Assembly: GCA_018699075.1 (NCBI GenBank)
Contig: JABIPV010000159.1
Coordinates: 1-11,050 of the forward strand
Direction: 5' to 3'
From: Kordiimonadaceae bacterium
Lineage (GTDB): Bacteria; Pseudomonadota; Alphaproteobacteria; Sphingomonadales; Emcibacteraceae
DNA length: 11,050 nt
In this document: positions 1-6,167 of the stretch, piece after piece
Position numbering within the stretch: the stretch's first letter is position 1
How the letters are laid out: each line of letters opens with the position of its first letter
Position numbers and translations under genes: made by a program
The notes under the pieces: model-generated
The model's database searches: none
What the model was told of the DNA's origin: nothing
Seen by the model: the letters and a program-made list of their open reading frames with translations, nothing else

Positions 1-2
1 CA

Positions 3-56
3 GAAGCATCCGGGTTTTTCAATAAAGTAAAAGAACTTTGGGAAGATTTAACATAA
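3..56 (+). CDS. Possible C-terminal end of a convergent gene (partial)
   Basis: Frame 3 of the plus strand is open from the window edge to a TAA at 54-56. It would encode a short tail ending EASGFFNKVKELWEDLT, while the other two plus frames stop earlier. The composition (amphipathic, ending shortly before a hairpin that separates it from the converging marR gene) is consistent with the end of a real gene. Seventeen codons cannot prove coding or identify a family, so no function is assigned. Confidence 0.35.
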   Translation, partial: EASGFFNKVKELWEDLT

Positions 57-57
57 T

Positions 58-86
58 AAAAGGGCAAAAACTGTTTTTTCACCCTT
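58..86 (-). terminator. Terminator-like hairpin after marR
   Basis: About 20 nt past the marR stop, the minus strand can form a stem of AAGGG with CCCTT, extended across a small internal loop by a run of A pairing with a run of T, around a loop of about 4 nt. Only a very short T tail follows on the minus strand, so it is a weak intrinsic terminator. It may serve both converging transcripts. Confidence 0.4.
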
Positions 87-105
87 CATTCAATAATTAT
101 GACTT

Positions 106-573
106 TTATTCAGATAAATAATCTGCCTGACGATCCATTTTATCAAGAAAACTATTCATAAAGTTTACTTCTTCGCCATCAACACAGGCCATTAATTCTC
201 TAATCCAAAGCCCGTGCTTTTCCATAGCAAGTTTCAGTTTATCTCTACCTTCTTGTGTTAAAGTAACACTATAAATGCGTCGGTCCGCAGGAAGCGACTT
301 CTTTTCAACCAAACCATCTGATTGTAAGCGCGCAGTCATACCTGTCATATTCGCATTTGATACGAGTAATTCCTTAGATAAGTTACTCATGGTAATCTCA
401 CCATCATTAGCGCGATCAATGACTACCAACACTTCGTATTTTGCTAAAGATAATGAAAATTCTTGTTTCATGCGGCGGTTTAATTCCTGCATAAGTCGAC
501 TGCTATTTCCGATCATACGATTCATAAGTTTCGTTTTTTGACAAGATCCACTGTCTACTAACTTCTCTTCCAT
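106..573 (-). CDS. MarR-family winged-helix transcriptional regulator
   Basis: This is a 155-residue protein, the usual length for MarR regulators, which are dimeric DNA-binding repressors or activators often responding to phenolic ligands or oxidants. Helices at about 15-55 would form part of the dimer interface. The helix-turn-helix spans about 60-87 (ITMSNLSKELLVSNANMTGM) and the wing about 92-106, with the family-typical DRR followed by a short strand (PADRRIYSVTLTQEG). The C-terminal helices complete the dimer domain. Cys11 and Cys130 are the only cysteines, so thiol-based sensing is conceivable but unsupported. The ATG start is backed by an AGGGAG Shine-Dalgarno about 9 nt upstream. It is the last gene of the minus-strand series, separated by 360 nt from the dsbD-like gene, so it is probably transcribed from its own promoter. 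An 18-bp palindrome 43 nt upstream is a candidate autoregulatory operator. Its targets and ligand cannot be read from the sequence. Confidence 0.9.
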   Translation of the reverse strand: MEEKLVDSGSCQKTKLMNRMIGNSSRLMQELNRRMKQEFSLSLAKYEVLVVIDRANDGEITMSNLSKELLVSNANMTGMTARLQSDGLVEKKSLPADRRIYSVTLTQEGRDKLKLAMEKHGLWIRELMACVDGEEVNFMNSFLDKMDRQADYLSE

Positions 574-615
574 TTAACTATTCTCCCTGCACTCAAACTA
601 AGTAATATCATATAT

Positions 616-633
616 TAATAAATTAATTTATTA
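616..633. repeat. 18-bp perfect palindrome upstream of marR (candidate MarR operator)
   Basis: TAATAAATTAATTTATTA equals its own reverse complement over all 18 bases. It lies 43 nt upstream of the marR start codon. MarR dimers typically bind AT-rich palindromes of about this size, often next to their own gene. In sequence this AT-rich a palindrome can also arise by chance, so the operator role is inference. Confidence 0.45.
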
Positions 634-673
634 TGTAAGAGTTGCACATATAAAACCTGATTAATTTGTTATC

Positions 674-679
674 ATTATA
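674..679 (-). promoter_or_regulatory. Possible -10 element for marR
   Basis: The minus strand reads TATAAT, a perfect -10 hexamer, about 95 nt upstream of the marR start. The sequence 17-18 nt upstream is a poor -35 (TTAAGT-like). The box sits inside a short dyad, GTTAT/ATAAC (668-681). A promoter further downstream, nearer the palindrome, is also possible. Confidence 0.3.
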
Positions 680-933
680 ACATCAACTCTAACAATGACT
701 TAACTACACGATAACGTAACATTAGTCATTGACATAGATCATGGATTTAAAATACATCATTTAAAAATAACCCTTTAAAGTTTTCTTCTATACACAAAGT
801 GTTAAATATATTAAATAAAACAGTATGATAACCGAATTAATAGTTTTCAATTGAGATTTTTAATCAGCAAAGAAAGACCTGCAAGTTTTACAGATAATTA
901 TTTAACGATGTCATTGAAATAAAAAAATAGGAA

Positions 934-2997
934 CTAAAGAGCTTCGATCACTGTGGTTGGCGTTAATATTTGTGGCAATATGTCTGGATTATTTAACCGC
1001 CGCCCCTCAGGAAAGTATAAATAAAGAGGCACTCCAATGCGGCCATAGCTTTGTAATGTTTTGGTAATGTCCGGATTTTGGTTGGTCCAATCCCCCACCA
1101 TCAGTGTGACATTATTTTCCACAAAAGCTTCTTGTACTTCACTTTGTGACAGCGCAACACGTTCATTTAATTTACACGTAACGCACCAATCCGCGGTGAA
1201 ATACACAAATACAGCTTGATCCTGAATTAATAAATTCTGCAACGCATCAGAGCTAAACGCAATGGCATTTGAGCTTTCATCCTTTAATGCTGTGGATTGC
1301 TTCATATTTGAAAGGTAAAATCCTGAATATATAACCCCGATCACACAAATTACAGAAACCACTTTCCAAGTAATATTTGTCTTTGACATTCCCCATAATG
1401 CAAATCCAAGCAATAAACTGGCTGCAACACCAATTGCCAAAGCATCCACACCTGCTTGATTACCCAATATCCAGAATAGCCATAAAGCCGTCGCGAACAT
1501 TGGAAACCCAAGTATCGTCCGCATGGTTTCCATCCACGCACCTGGGCGCGGTAAAATATTTCTAAACACGGGTACAAAACAGAGTAACAAATACGGAAAT
1601 GCGAGGCCAAATCCAAGCATTAAAAAGACGGACATCCCTATAACCCCGCCTTTTACAAATGCAAAACCAAGCGCCCCCGCCATAAATGGTGCCGTGCAAG
1701 GGGTCGCAACCACAACTGCAAGAAACCCTGTAAAGAATGTCGAACGGCGTTTCTTACTCACTGACCCTTCACTAACAAGCCCTTGTCCAAGCCCCATTAG
1801 ACTGCTACCGAATTCAAATACGCCTAATAAATTAAGGCCAATGGCAACCATCAAAAGACCGAGCGTGAAATTAATCACAGGCATTTGCATATGAAACCCC
1901 CAACCAATCGATAAAGAGCTCACCACAGCACCAATAAGACCAAAACAGATCAATACACCCGCCGTATAAAGAAGGCCGCTTAAACGCACCTCTTTCGGGT
2001 CTTTACCACTAAGTTCGACCACACTCATGGCTTTTAAACTTAAAATTGGAAACACGCACGGCATTAAGTTGAGTATCAACCCACCTAGAAAGGCAAATCC
2101 AAGCGCAGTGACAATTCCTAAATCCGTCAAAGGTGAAGTACTTTCCTGAACACGGACCTCTGCTACTGGAATAAGCGATTTTTGCGCGACGATAGAAAAA
2201 GCCTTATCCTGACCATCGCCCGTCTTAAAGCTTAAAACAAATTCAAACTGATCTTCATCACTATAACCATAGGCATTTTTAAAACGTCCGACGATATTGC
2301 CATCAATAAATGATAAATCCTGATAATATTGATTTTCCATCATGCCAATAGTGCGGGGAAATAAATATGCACTTTCGATCACTGGATATTGATCCGGTAT
2401 TTTGCTTATAATGGTGAAGTTTTCACCGTCCGTATGAAACTGGCTTGGCCAGTTTGCTTCGTCCGGCGTATCTTCTTGTGCCGCTTTTAAGAGCATTTCA
2501 CCACGGTCATCGATCACATTTTCACCAATTAAAACCGTATGGCTTATTTGCGCCTCTTGCGGAACACATAAAACATCTGAACAGGTAAGCCAAAATGCAT
2601 CACCCGCGAGTGTTAATTGCGAACTTTCAAAATTATCTGGCGTTTTCACTTCTGCGGTTACGGTAACTTTACCGTCATACCCGTAAGAAACTATTTCTTC
2701 AAACGGTATAAGATGCGGTGTCGAAAACTGTAATTCACCGACCTCAACCCCTTCTGGCAAATCCCAGGCCACCTCTAGCTTAAGTCCTGCATCGCCGGGG
2801 TTTACCCAGTAAGCATGCCAGCCTTCATTAGGCTCAAGTTCAATGACTATATTAAAGCTATCCCCGGCCTTTATTGAGCTGTGATCCGATAGCAATTCGA
2901 TCTTTGATAAATCAGTGATCACCACCTGTGCAGAAGCCATGCCCACATAGGACAATAAGAATACAAATAATATAGATATCAAGATTCGAATGTTCAT
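934..2997 (-). CDS. DsbD/ScsB-family thiol:disulfide reductase (CcdA-like transporter with thioredoxin domain)
   Basis: The 687-residue inner-membrane protein passes electrons from cytoplasmic thioredoxin to periplasmic thiol proteins. A cleavable signal peptide is visible at about 1-23 (ends GMASA, then QVV). A periplasmic N-terminal beta domain (about 25-285) carries the pair Cys139/Cys144 (LTCSDVLCVP), the motif typical of ScsB-like proteins. About eight membrane segments lie between 292 and 565. They include the two CcdA-type motifs with redox cysteines Cys314 (LMPCVFP) and Cys434 (TPCTAP). A C-terminal thioredoxin-fold domain has the CxxC at 605-608 (DWCVTC) and a cis-proline motif GVP at about 655-657. 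All three cysteine pairs expected for the electron relay are present. Length and order fit the ScsB branch better than E. coli DsbD. An AGGGA/AAGGA Shine-Dalgarno precedes the ATG. The exact periplasmic partner (DsbC/G-, ScsC- or cytochrome-c-maturation type) is not in the window. Confidence 0.92.
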   Translation of the reverse strand: MNIRILISILFVFLLSYVGMASAQVVITDLSKIELLSDHSSIKAGDSFNIVIELEPNEGWHAYWVNPGDAGLKLEVAWDLPEGVEVGELQFSTPHLIPFEEIVSYGYDGKVTVTAEVKTPDNFESSQLTLAGDAFWLTCSDVLCVPQEAQISHTVLIGENVIDDRGEMLLKAAQEDTPDEANWPSQFHTDGENFTIISKIPDQYPVIESAYLFPRTIGMMENQYYQDLSFIDGNIVGRFKNAYGYSDEDQFEFVLSFKTGDGQDKAFSIVAQKSLIPVAEVRVQESTSPLTDLGIVTALGFAFLGGLILNLMPCVFPILSLKAMSVVELSGKDPKEVRLSGLLYTAGVLICFGLIGAVVSSLSIGWGFHMQMPVINFTLGLLMVAIGLNLLGVFEFGSSLMGLGQGLVSEGSVSKKRRSTFFTGFLAVVVATPCTAPFMAGALGFAFVKGGVIGMSVFLMLGFGLAFPYLLLCFVPVFRNILPRPGAWMETMRTILGFPMFATALWLFWILGNQAGVDALAIGVAASLLLGFALWGMSKTNITWKVVSVICVIGVIYSGFYLSNMKQSTALKDESSNAIAFSSDALQNLLIQDQAVFVYFTADWCVTCKLNERVALSQSEVQEAFVENNVTLMVGDWTNQNPDITKTLQSYGRIGVPLYLYFPEGRRLNNPDILPQILTPTTVIEAL

Positions 2998-3018
2998 GTT
3001 CCTTCCCTACACCCTTTT

Positions 3019-3050
3019 ACAGGGGCCGAGCAAGTAAATTTCTTGCCTGT
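3019..3050 (-). other. Possible hairpin in the dsbD-like 5' leader
   Basis: On the minus strand the leader can pair ACAGG with CCTGT, enclosing an inner CAAG/CTTG stem with a 7-nt loop and an asymmetric bulge. It lies about 20 nt before the dsbD-like start codon. The stems are short and no known riboswitch consensus is recognised, so this may be chance. Confidence 0.2.
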
Positions 3051-3065
3051 ACATACACTTAATTA

Positions 3066-3113
3066 ATATTCATTCCTACCATATGCTAAATCAATAATAC
3101 TGGGAATGAATAT
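3066..3113. repeat. 11-bp perfect inverted repeat upstream of dsbD-like gene
   Basis: ATATTCATTCC at 3066-3076 is the exact reverse complement of GGAATGAATAT at 3103-3113, with a 26-nt spacer that contains CATATG. It lies roughly 70-115 nt upstream of the dsbD-like start codon. It could be two oppositely oriented copies of a regulator half-site in the promoter region, or a transcript hairpin. There is no T tract after it on either strand, so it is not a terminator. Confidence 0.4.
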
Positions 3114-3184
3114 GAATTTGTCGAAATCTATATTCGTGATGCATGGAATTGACAGTCGAAGACCCCAATTGGAAATTAAAAATT

Positions 3185-4120
3185 TTAATGCGCCGCTTTA
3201 AACTGCCCGCTTGGTTTAAAATGAACCAAATAATTTGGCACGATGGCCTCAACAGGCGTTGGATTAACCCCTAGGTCTTCTAAACCCGCACCACTAGCCA
3301 CATTGTCAACTTCCATTGAACGGATCTGATCCATTGTCACCATCGGGTTTGGCAACATTCCAAGGAAAAATGCTTTAAAATAAGCAATTTGTATTGGAAC
3401 CGGAATAAGCAACACATCTTGTTCTGTAACCTTATTTACCATTTCAAGAAGTTCACGGAAGCTATAAACTTTTGGCCCGCCCAGCTCGTATGTTTTACCC
3501 GCAGCTTTATCACTGCTGAGAATATTTTCAATTGCCGTTGCTACATCCCCCACATAAACAGGTTGGAATTTCGTATCACCGCAAATCACAGGCAACATGC
3601 GGAACATTTTGGCAAAGGCCGCGAACTTATTAAAGAAGTTATCATCTGGTCCAAAAATAATGCTAGGGCGAATGATAGTCGCGCCGGGGAAGTTTTCTTT
3701 CACCAACGCTTCACCTGCCGCTTTTGAACGGGAATATTTTGACGCCGCTTCATCGTCTGCACCGATTGAGGAAAGATGAACCAGTTTATCTACACCCATC
3801 TGCGTCGATACTTCAGCAATAAGGCCGGCACCATCAACATGAACTTTTTGAAAGCTCTGTTTACCACTTTCATATAACACGCCAACCAAATTGATCACGA
3901 TATCCGAACCACGTACCGCCGCCACAACAGAGGCCTTATTGCGGGTATTCGCTTGGGCAATATGAATTTGACCAAGATCACCAAGCGGCTTCACGAATAA
4001 CGCATTATTAGGATGACGTACAGCCACACGAACACGGTATCCTGCTTTTGCAAGATGCTGCACCAGTGTCTTACCAATAAATCCTGAACCACCAAAAATA
4101 GTAACAAGCTTGCCGTTCAT
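3185..4120 (-). CDS. NDUFA9-like complex I accessory protein, extended SDR fold (NAD(P)-binding)
   Basis: The 311-residue protein is an atypical/extended short-chain dehydrogenase. It has the N-terminal nucleotide-binding motif GGSGFIG (10-16), VHLSSIGAD around residues 114-122, and a retained YxxxK (Tyr129, Lys133; YSRSK). The RPSIIFGP stretch (151-158) is characteristic of this family. Overall pattern and length match the 'complex I NDUFA9 subunit family' of alphaproteobacteria, related to the mitochondrial NDUFA9 subunit, which binds NADPH and stabilises complex I. No signal peptide is seen and it should be cytoplasmic or peripheral to the inner membrane. The ATG has a strong GGAGG Shine-Dalgarno 6 nt upstream. 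It is separated by 81 nt from the M56 gene upstream and 187 nt from the dsbD-like gene downstream, so operon membership is uncertain. A general sugar-nucleotide-epimerase-like role is the alternative, because the bacterial family is poorly characterised. Confidence 0.85.
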   Translation of the reverse strand: MNGKLVTIFGGSGFIGKTLVQHLAKAGYRVRVAVRHPNNALFVKPLGDLGQIHIAQANTRNKASVVAAVRGSDIVINLVGVLYESGKQSFQKVHVDGAGLIAEVSTQMGVDKLVHLSSIGADDEAASKYSRSKAAGEALVKENFPGATIIRPSIIFGPDDNFFNKFAAFAKMFRMLPVICGDTKFQPVYVGDVATAIENILSSDKAAGKTYELGGPKVYSFRELLEMVNKVTEQDVLLIPVPIQIAYFKAFFLGMLPNPMVTMDQIRSMEVDNVASGAGLEDLGVNPTPVEAIVPNYLVHFKPSGQFKAAH

Positions 4121-4201
4121 ATTAAGCCTCCAATTAAAAATAATTACGCCCTATTTTAGACGGTTTTAATGTCCCGCGTCTAGTGACTTTAATAATTAAA
4201 T

Positions 4202-5686
4202 TTAATTTTCCCTACCACCGCCATTAATACTTCTTATGGCCTCTTCGGCAATCTTACCCGCATCTAGTTCAGGGATATTATCTAGTCCCTCCATCACTTG
4301 TTTGATGATCACCTCTTTGTCTATTTTTGCAGCGATTTCTATGGACTTAATGGCGTTGATATAAATTTTTTCTATATCTATCGGTTTAATGTTTTTTATG
4401 GCGTTTTGAACGATTATTTCTATCTTTTCTGCGTCCATACCGGGGGCGTTTTTAAGACCTTCCCTCATTTCCGCTTCGATTATGACCACATCGATCTCTT
4501 CTACATCTTTTAATGATTCTCGTACTTCTTGACCGATTTTTTCATAATCTAGTTCCGGCATATTTTCTAGTTCTGCAATAACTTCTGCACGAATGGCTTC
4601 TCTGTCAATTGGTGGCATATTTTCTAAATCACGTTTCACGTCGGCACGAATTTCATCTTCCTCTTCTTTGGTCAGCTTTCTTACATCGCTTTCTTGGGCC
4701 AATGCTAAATTGTCATCCGTAATTGATAATCGTGGCGACAGCAGGCCTATGGTCATAATTGCCACCAAAATGACGCTGATATATTTAAGTGTTCTGTTGA
4801 CGTTTGGAACCAGTGATTTCTTTTCATCCATTAAACGCGTAACGCGCTTGCTAAGTGATGATTGATTTTTATATGCACCCATGGCTAATATATTCTCCTT
4901 GTTGGTTATAATCTCACGTGCGCCTGTGAGGAGTGATTTTGCGTATAACAATTGATCACCACACAGAACCGCCGCCCTGTCATCGCAGGCTTTTTCTCTT
5001 TCTTCTGAAATTTGTTTTGCAGCAAAATACATCAGTGGATTCCACCAATATAAAGCCAGTATCAATATTTCGATTAAATAGAAGACATTGTCATGACGTT
5101 TGATATGGGCGAGTTCATGAAACAGCAGTGGATTTAATACCCGCGGCTCCATTTGGCGAGTAAATTTTAAGGGCACCAATACGGTTGGCCTTAATATCCC
5201 CAACGCCATAGGGCCATCGACTTCAGCACTCACATTAATTTCAACATTTTTAGGCCAGTTTGGCGGCGTATTGCCGTTCCATGCCGTTGCCGACCTGCGC
5301 AGTGTTGCCGCCGAATGTCCTGCTTTAATCAGGAGTAGTAAACTAACGAGGGAACCAGCTCCCCAGATGATTAAAAACCAAGGAAGGTAAAGACTTTCCA
5401 CGATTTCTACAGCCGTCACTGGCGTTTGGATAGCCGCAATAGCCTCTAAATTCTGAACTGGGTTTTGTGCAGATAGCAATTGAATATCGATACCCTGCCC
5501 CGGCATAAATGCCATCATTGGAAGCATCGCGAGACAAATCAGCGTCGCGGTCCAGCTCCATGATTTTTCTTCAGGAGTAGTTTTTTTAAACATTTTAAAA
5601 ACCACGCTTATAATAAGAAGCACAATAATGCTTTGCCATAAGCTTACCCCGGCCAAGAAACTAATCTGTTGATTTAATTCAATCAC
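4202..5686 (-). CDS. M56-family (BlaR1/MecR1-like) membrane metallopeptidase with 19-residue tandem-repeat tail
   Basis: The likely product is 494 residues. The longer frame opens at 5746, but a GTG at 5684-5686 with an upstream AGGAG overlaps the blaI stop by 8 nt (GTGATTGA). It also gives the membrane-anchored N terminus usual for the family, so I prefer it. Using this numbering, membrane segments lie at about 9-30, 44-62, 100-120, 202-220 and 302-320. The zinc motif HELAH is at 190-194, followed by EEREKACDD at about 228-236, which supplies the downstream acidic ligand. BlaR1/MecR1 proteins sense a signal outside the cell and trigger proteolytic inactivation of the BlaI repressor. After the last membrane segment and an LALAQ stretch, residues 345-494 are not a penicillin-binding domain. 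They form seven full and one partial copies of a 19-residue charged, probably helical repeat (invariant Ile at position 2, Asp at position 17). No SxxK/KTG sensor motifs are seen, so beta-lactam sensing is unlikely. The signal is unknown. Confidence 0.88.
   Translation of the reverse strand: MIELNQQISFLAGVSLWQSIIVLLIISVVFKMFKKTTPEEKSWSWTATLICLAMLPMMAFMPGQGIDIQLLSAQNPVQNLEAIAAIQTPVTAVEIVESLYLPWFLIIWGAGSLVSLLLLIKAGHSAATLRRSATAWNGNTPPNWPKNVEINVSAEVDGPMALGILRPTVLVPLKFTRQMEPRVLNPLLFHELAHIKRHDNVFYLIEILILALYWWNPLMYFAAKQISEEREKACDDRAAVLCGDQLLYAKSLLTGAREIITNKENILAMGAYKNQSSLSKRVTRLMDEKKSLVPNVNRTLKYISVILVAIMTIGLLSPRLSITDDNLALAQESDVRKLTKEEEDEIRADVKRDLENMPPIDREAIRAEVIAELENMPELDYEKIGQEVRESLKDVEEIDVVIIEAEMREGLKNAPGMDAEKIEIIVQNAIKNIKPIDIEKIYINAIKSIEIAAKIDKEVIIKQVMEGLDNIPELDAGKIAEEAIRSINGGGREN
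4205..4654 (-). repeat. Seven-and-a-half copies of a 57-bp / 19-residue coding repeat
   Basis: The end of the M56 gene encodes units EIRADVKRDLENMPPIDRE, AIRAEVIAELENMPELDYE, KIGQEVRESLKDVEEIDVV, and four more at exactly 19-residue spacing (4256-4654), then a truncated KIAEEAIRSING unit. Ile at position 2 is invariant in all eight, Asp at 17 in all seven complete ones, position 10 is Leu or Ile throughout, and 12 is usually Asn. At DNA level GGCATATTTTCTA recurs at 4557 and 4614, exactly 57 bp apart. Most copies have diverged, so the array is old rather than a recent slippage product. Confidence 0.85.
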
Positions 5687-6080
5687 CCGTTTCTCCTCTT
5701 TTATCAATCGCCGCATCAATCGCGGCTTCCAAAATCGAGAGCTCATCCGCCTCTATATCGCTGTCTTTAAGAAGATGTTGTGCGAGTGCCGACGTAGACC
5801 CGCCGAATACACTGCCGACCAAATGTTTGAGCGCCTGATTGCGCGCTTCCGCACGGCTAAGCAGTGGTCGGTAACTAAACGCGCGGCCGTTTTTGATCTG
5901 TTCGACAAAACCCTTATCTTTTAAAATACCAAGGAATGTTTGAACCGTGGTGTAAGCCTGCTCTTTATCTTGGGAAATAGCATCCATCACCTCACGCACA
6001 CTGGCTTCGCCCAGTTGCCATAAGACTTCCATGATCCTGTTTTCGGCTTCGGTTAACGTTGATGAAGGGCGTCTTGCCAT
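5679..6080 (-). CDS. blaI: BlaI/MecI/CopY-family transcriptional repressor
   Basis: The 133-residue protein is a winged-helix dimeric repressor. The N-terminal wHTH runs about 8-72, beginning LTEAENRIMEVLWQLGEASV, with a recognition helix around AYTTVQTFLGILKDKGF (42-58) and a wing at about 60-70. The C-terminal helical dimerisation region covers about 75-125. In the staphylococcal system the M56 partner's signal leads to BlaI cleavage at an Asn-Phe bond. I see no Asn-Phe in the C-terminal half here, so the inactivation site, if any, differs. The ATG has an AAGGA Shine-Dalgarno 8 nt upstream. Its stop overlaps the start of the M56 gene by 8 nt, indicating translational coupling. Two matching dyad sites surround its promoter, consistent with autorepression of the pair. 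No beta-lactamase gene is in the window, so the name denotes family and not beta-lactam resistance. Confidence 0.92.
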   Translation of the reverse strand: MARRPSSTLTEAENRIMEVLWQLGEASVREVMDAISQDKEQAYTTVQTFLGILKDKGFVEQIKNGRAFSYRPLLSRAEARNQALKHLVGSVFGGSTSALAQHLLKDSDIEADELSILEAAIDAAIDKRGETGD

Positions 6081-6105
6081 ACTTTTATCCTTAAGTGAGT
6101 CGATC

Positions 6106-6122
6106 TACTAATTATTTAGGAG
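6106..6122. promoter_or_regulatory. Candidate BlaI operator 1, overlapping the -10
   Basis: TACTAATTATTTAGGAG differs by a single base from the copy at 6148-6164. The core is a near-palindrome with half-site TACTAA/TTAGTA-like, resembling the TACTA...TAGTA half-sites known for BlaI/MecI operators. It covers the -10 box of the blaI promoter, so a bound repressor would block RNA polymerase. Confidence 0.6.
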
Positions 6123-6139
6123 ATAAAAACAAAAGTCAA
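6111..6139 (-). promoter_or_regulatory. Sigma70-like promoter of the blaI-M56 pair
   Basis: The minus strand carries TTGACT (6134-6139), a 17-nt spacer and AATAAT (6111-6116), a 5/6 match to each consensus hexamer at optimal spacing. Transcription would start near 6104, giving a leader of about 24 nt before the blaI ATG with its AAGGA site. The two candidate operators flank and overlap it. Confidence 0.65.
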
Positions 6140-6147
6140 GAATTAAA

Positions 6148-6164
6148 TACTAATTAATTAGGAG
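6148..6164. promoter_or_regulatory. Candidate BlaI operator 2, upstream of the -35
   Basis: TACTAATTAATTAGGAG contains a perfect 12-bp palindrome, CTAATTAATTAG. It is centred 42 bp (about four helical turns) from operator 1, on the same face of the helix. It starts 9 bp beyond the -35 box and ends only 3 nt from the stop codon of the upstream cupin gene. Confidence 0.55.
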
Positions 6165-6167
6165 TTG

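Larger units (their letters stand above)
574..933. other. AT-rich intergenic region between dsbD-like gene and marR
   Basis: These 360 nt contain no credible ORF. The half near marR holds its Shine-Dalgarno, a perfect 18-bp palindrome and a possible -10 box. In the part nearest the dsbD-like stop (about 690-933) I find a T-rich stretch on the minus strand right after the stop codon but no stable GC hairpin before it. No convincing intrinsic terminator, small RNA or repeat was seen. Confidence 0.6.

Noticed and set aside
638..690. AGAGTTG and CAACTCT facing each other upstream of marR
   Set aside because: Seven-base arms 39 nt apart with no extension on either side are within chance expectation for this region.
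1523..1894. 123-codon open frame on the plus strand inside the dsbD-like gene
   Set aside because: It is antisense to a clearly conserved membrane-protein region with CcdA motifs, and its translation resembles no family. It is a shadow frame, as are the other plus-strand frames at 275-541, 3389-3727, 4298-4513, 7146-7421 and 9419-9744.
4157..4182. TAGACG/CGTCTA inverted repeat between the M56 and NDUFA9-like genes
   Set aside because: The arms are only 6 bp with a 14-nt loop and no T tract follows on the minus strand, so it cannot be supported as a terminator or operator.
4202..6080. Beta-lactam resistance locus (blaI-blaR1)
   Set aside because: The regulator pair is of that family, but no beta-lactamase or PBP gene is present in the window and the peptidase lacks a penicillin-binding sensor, so resistance cannot be claimed.
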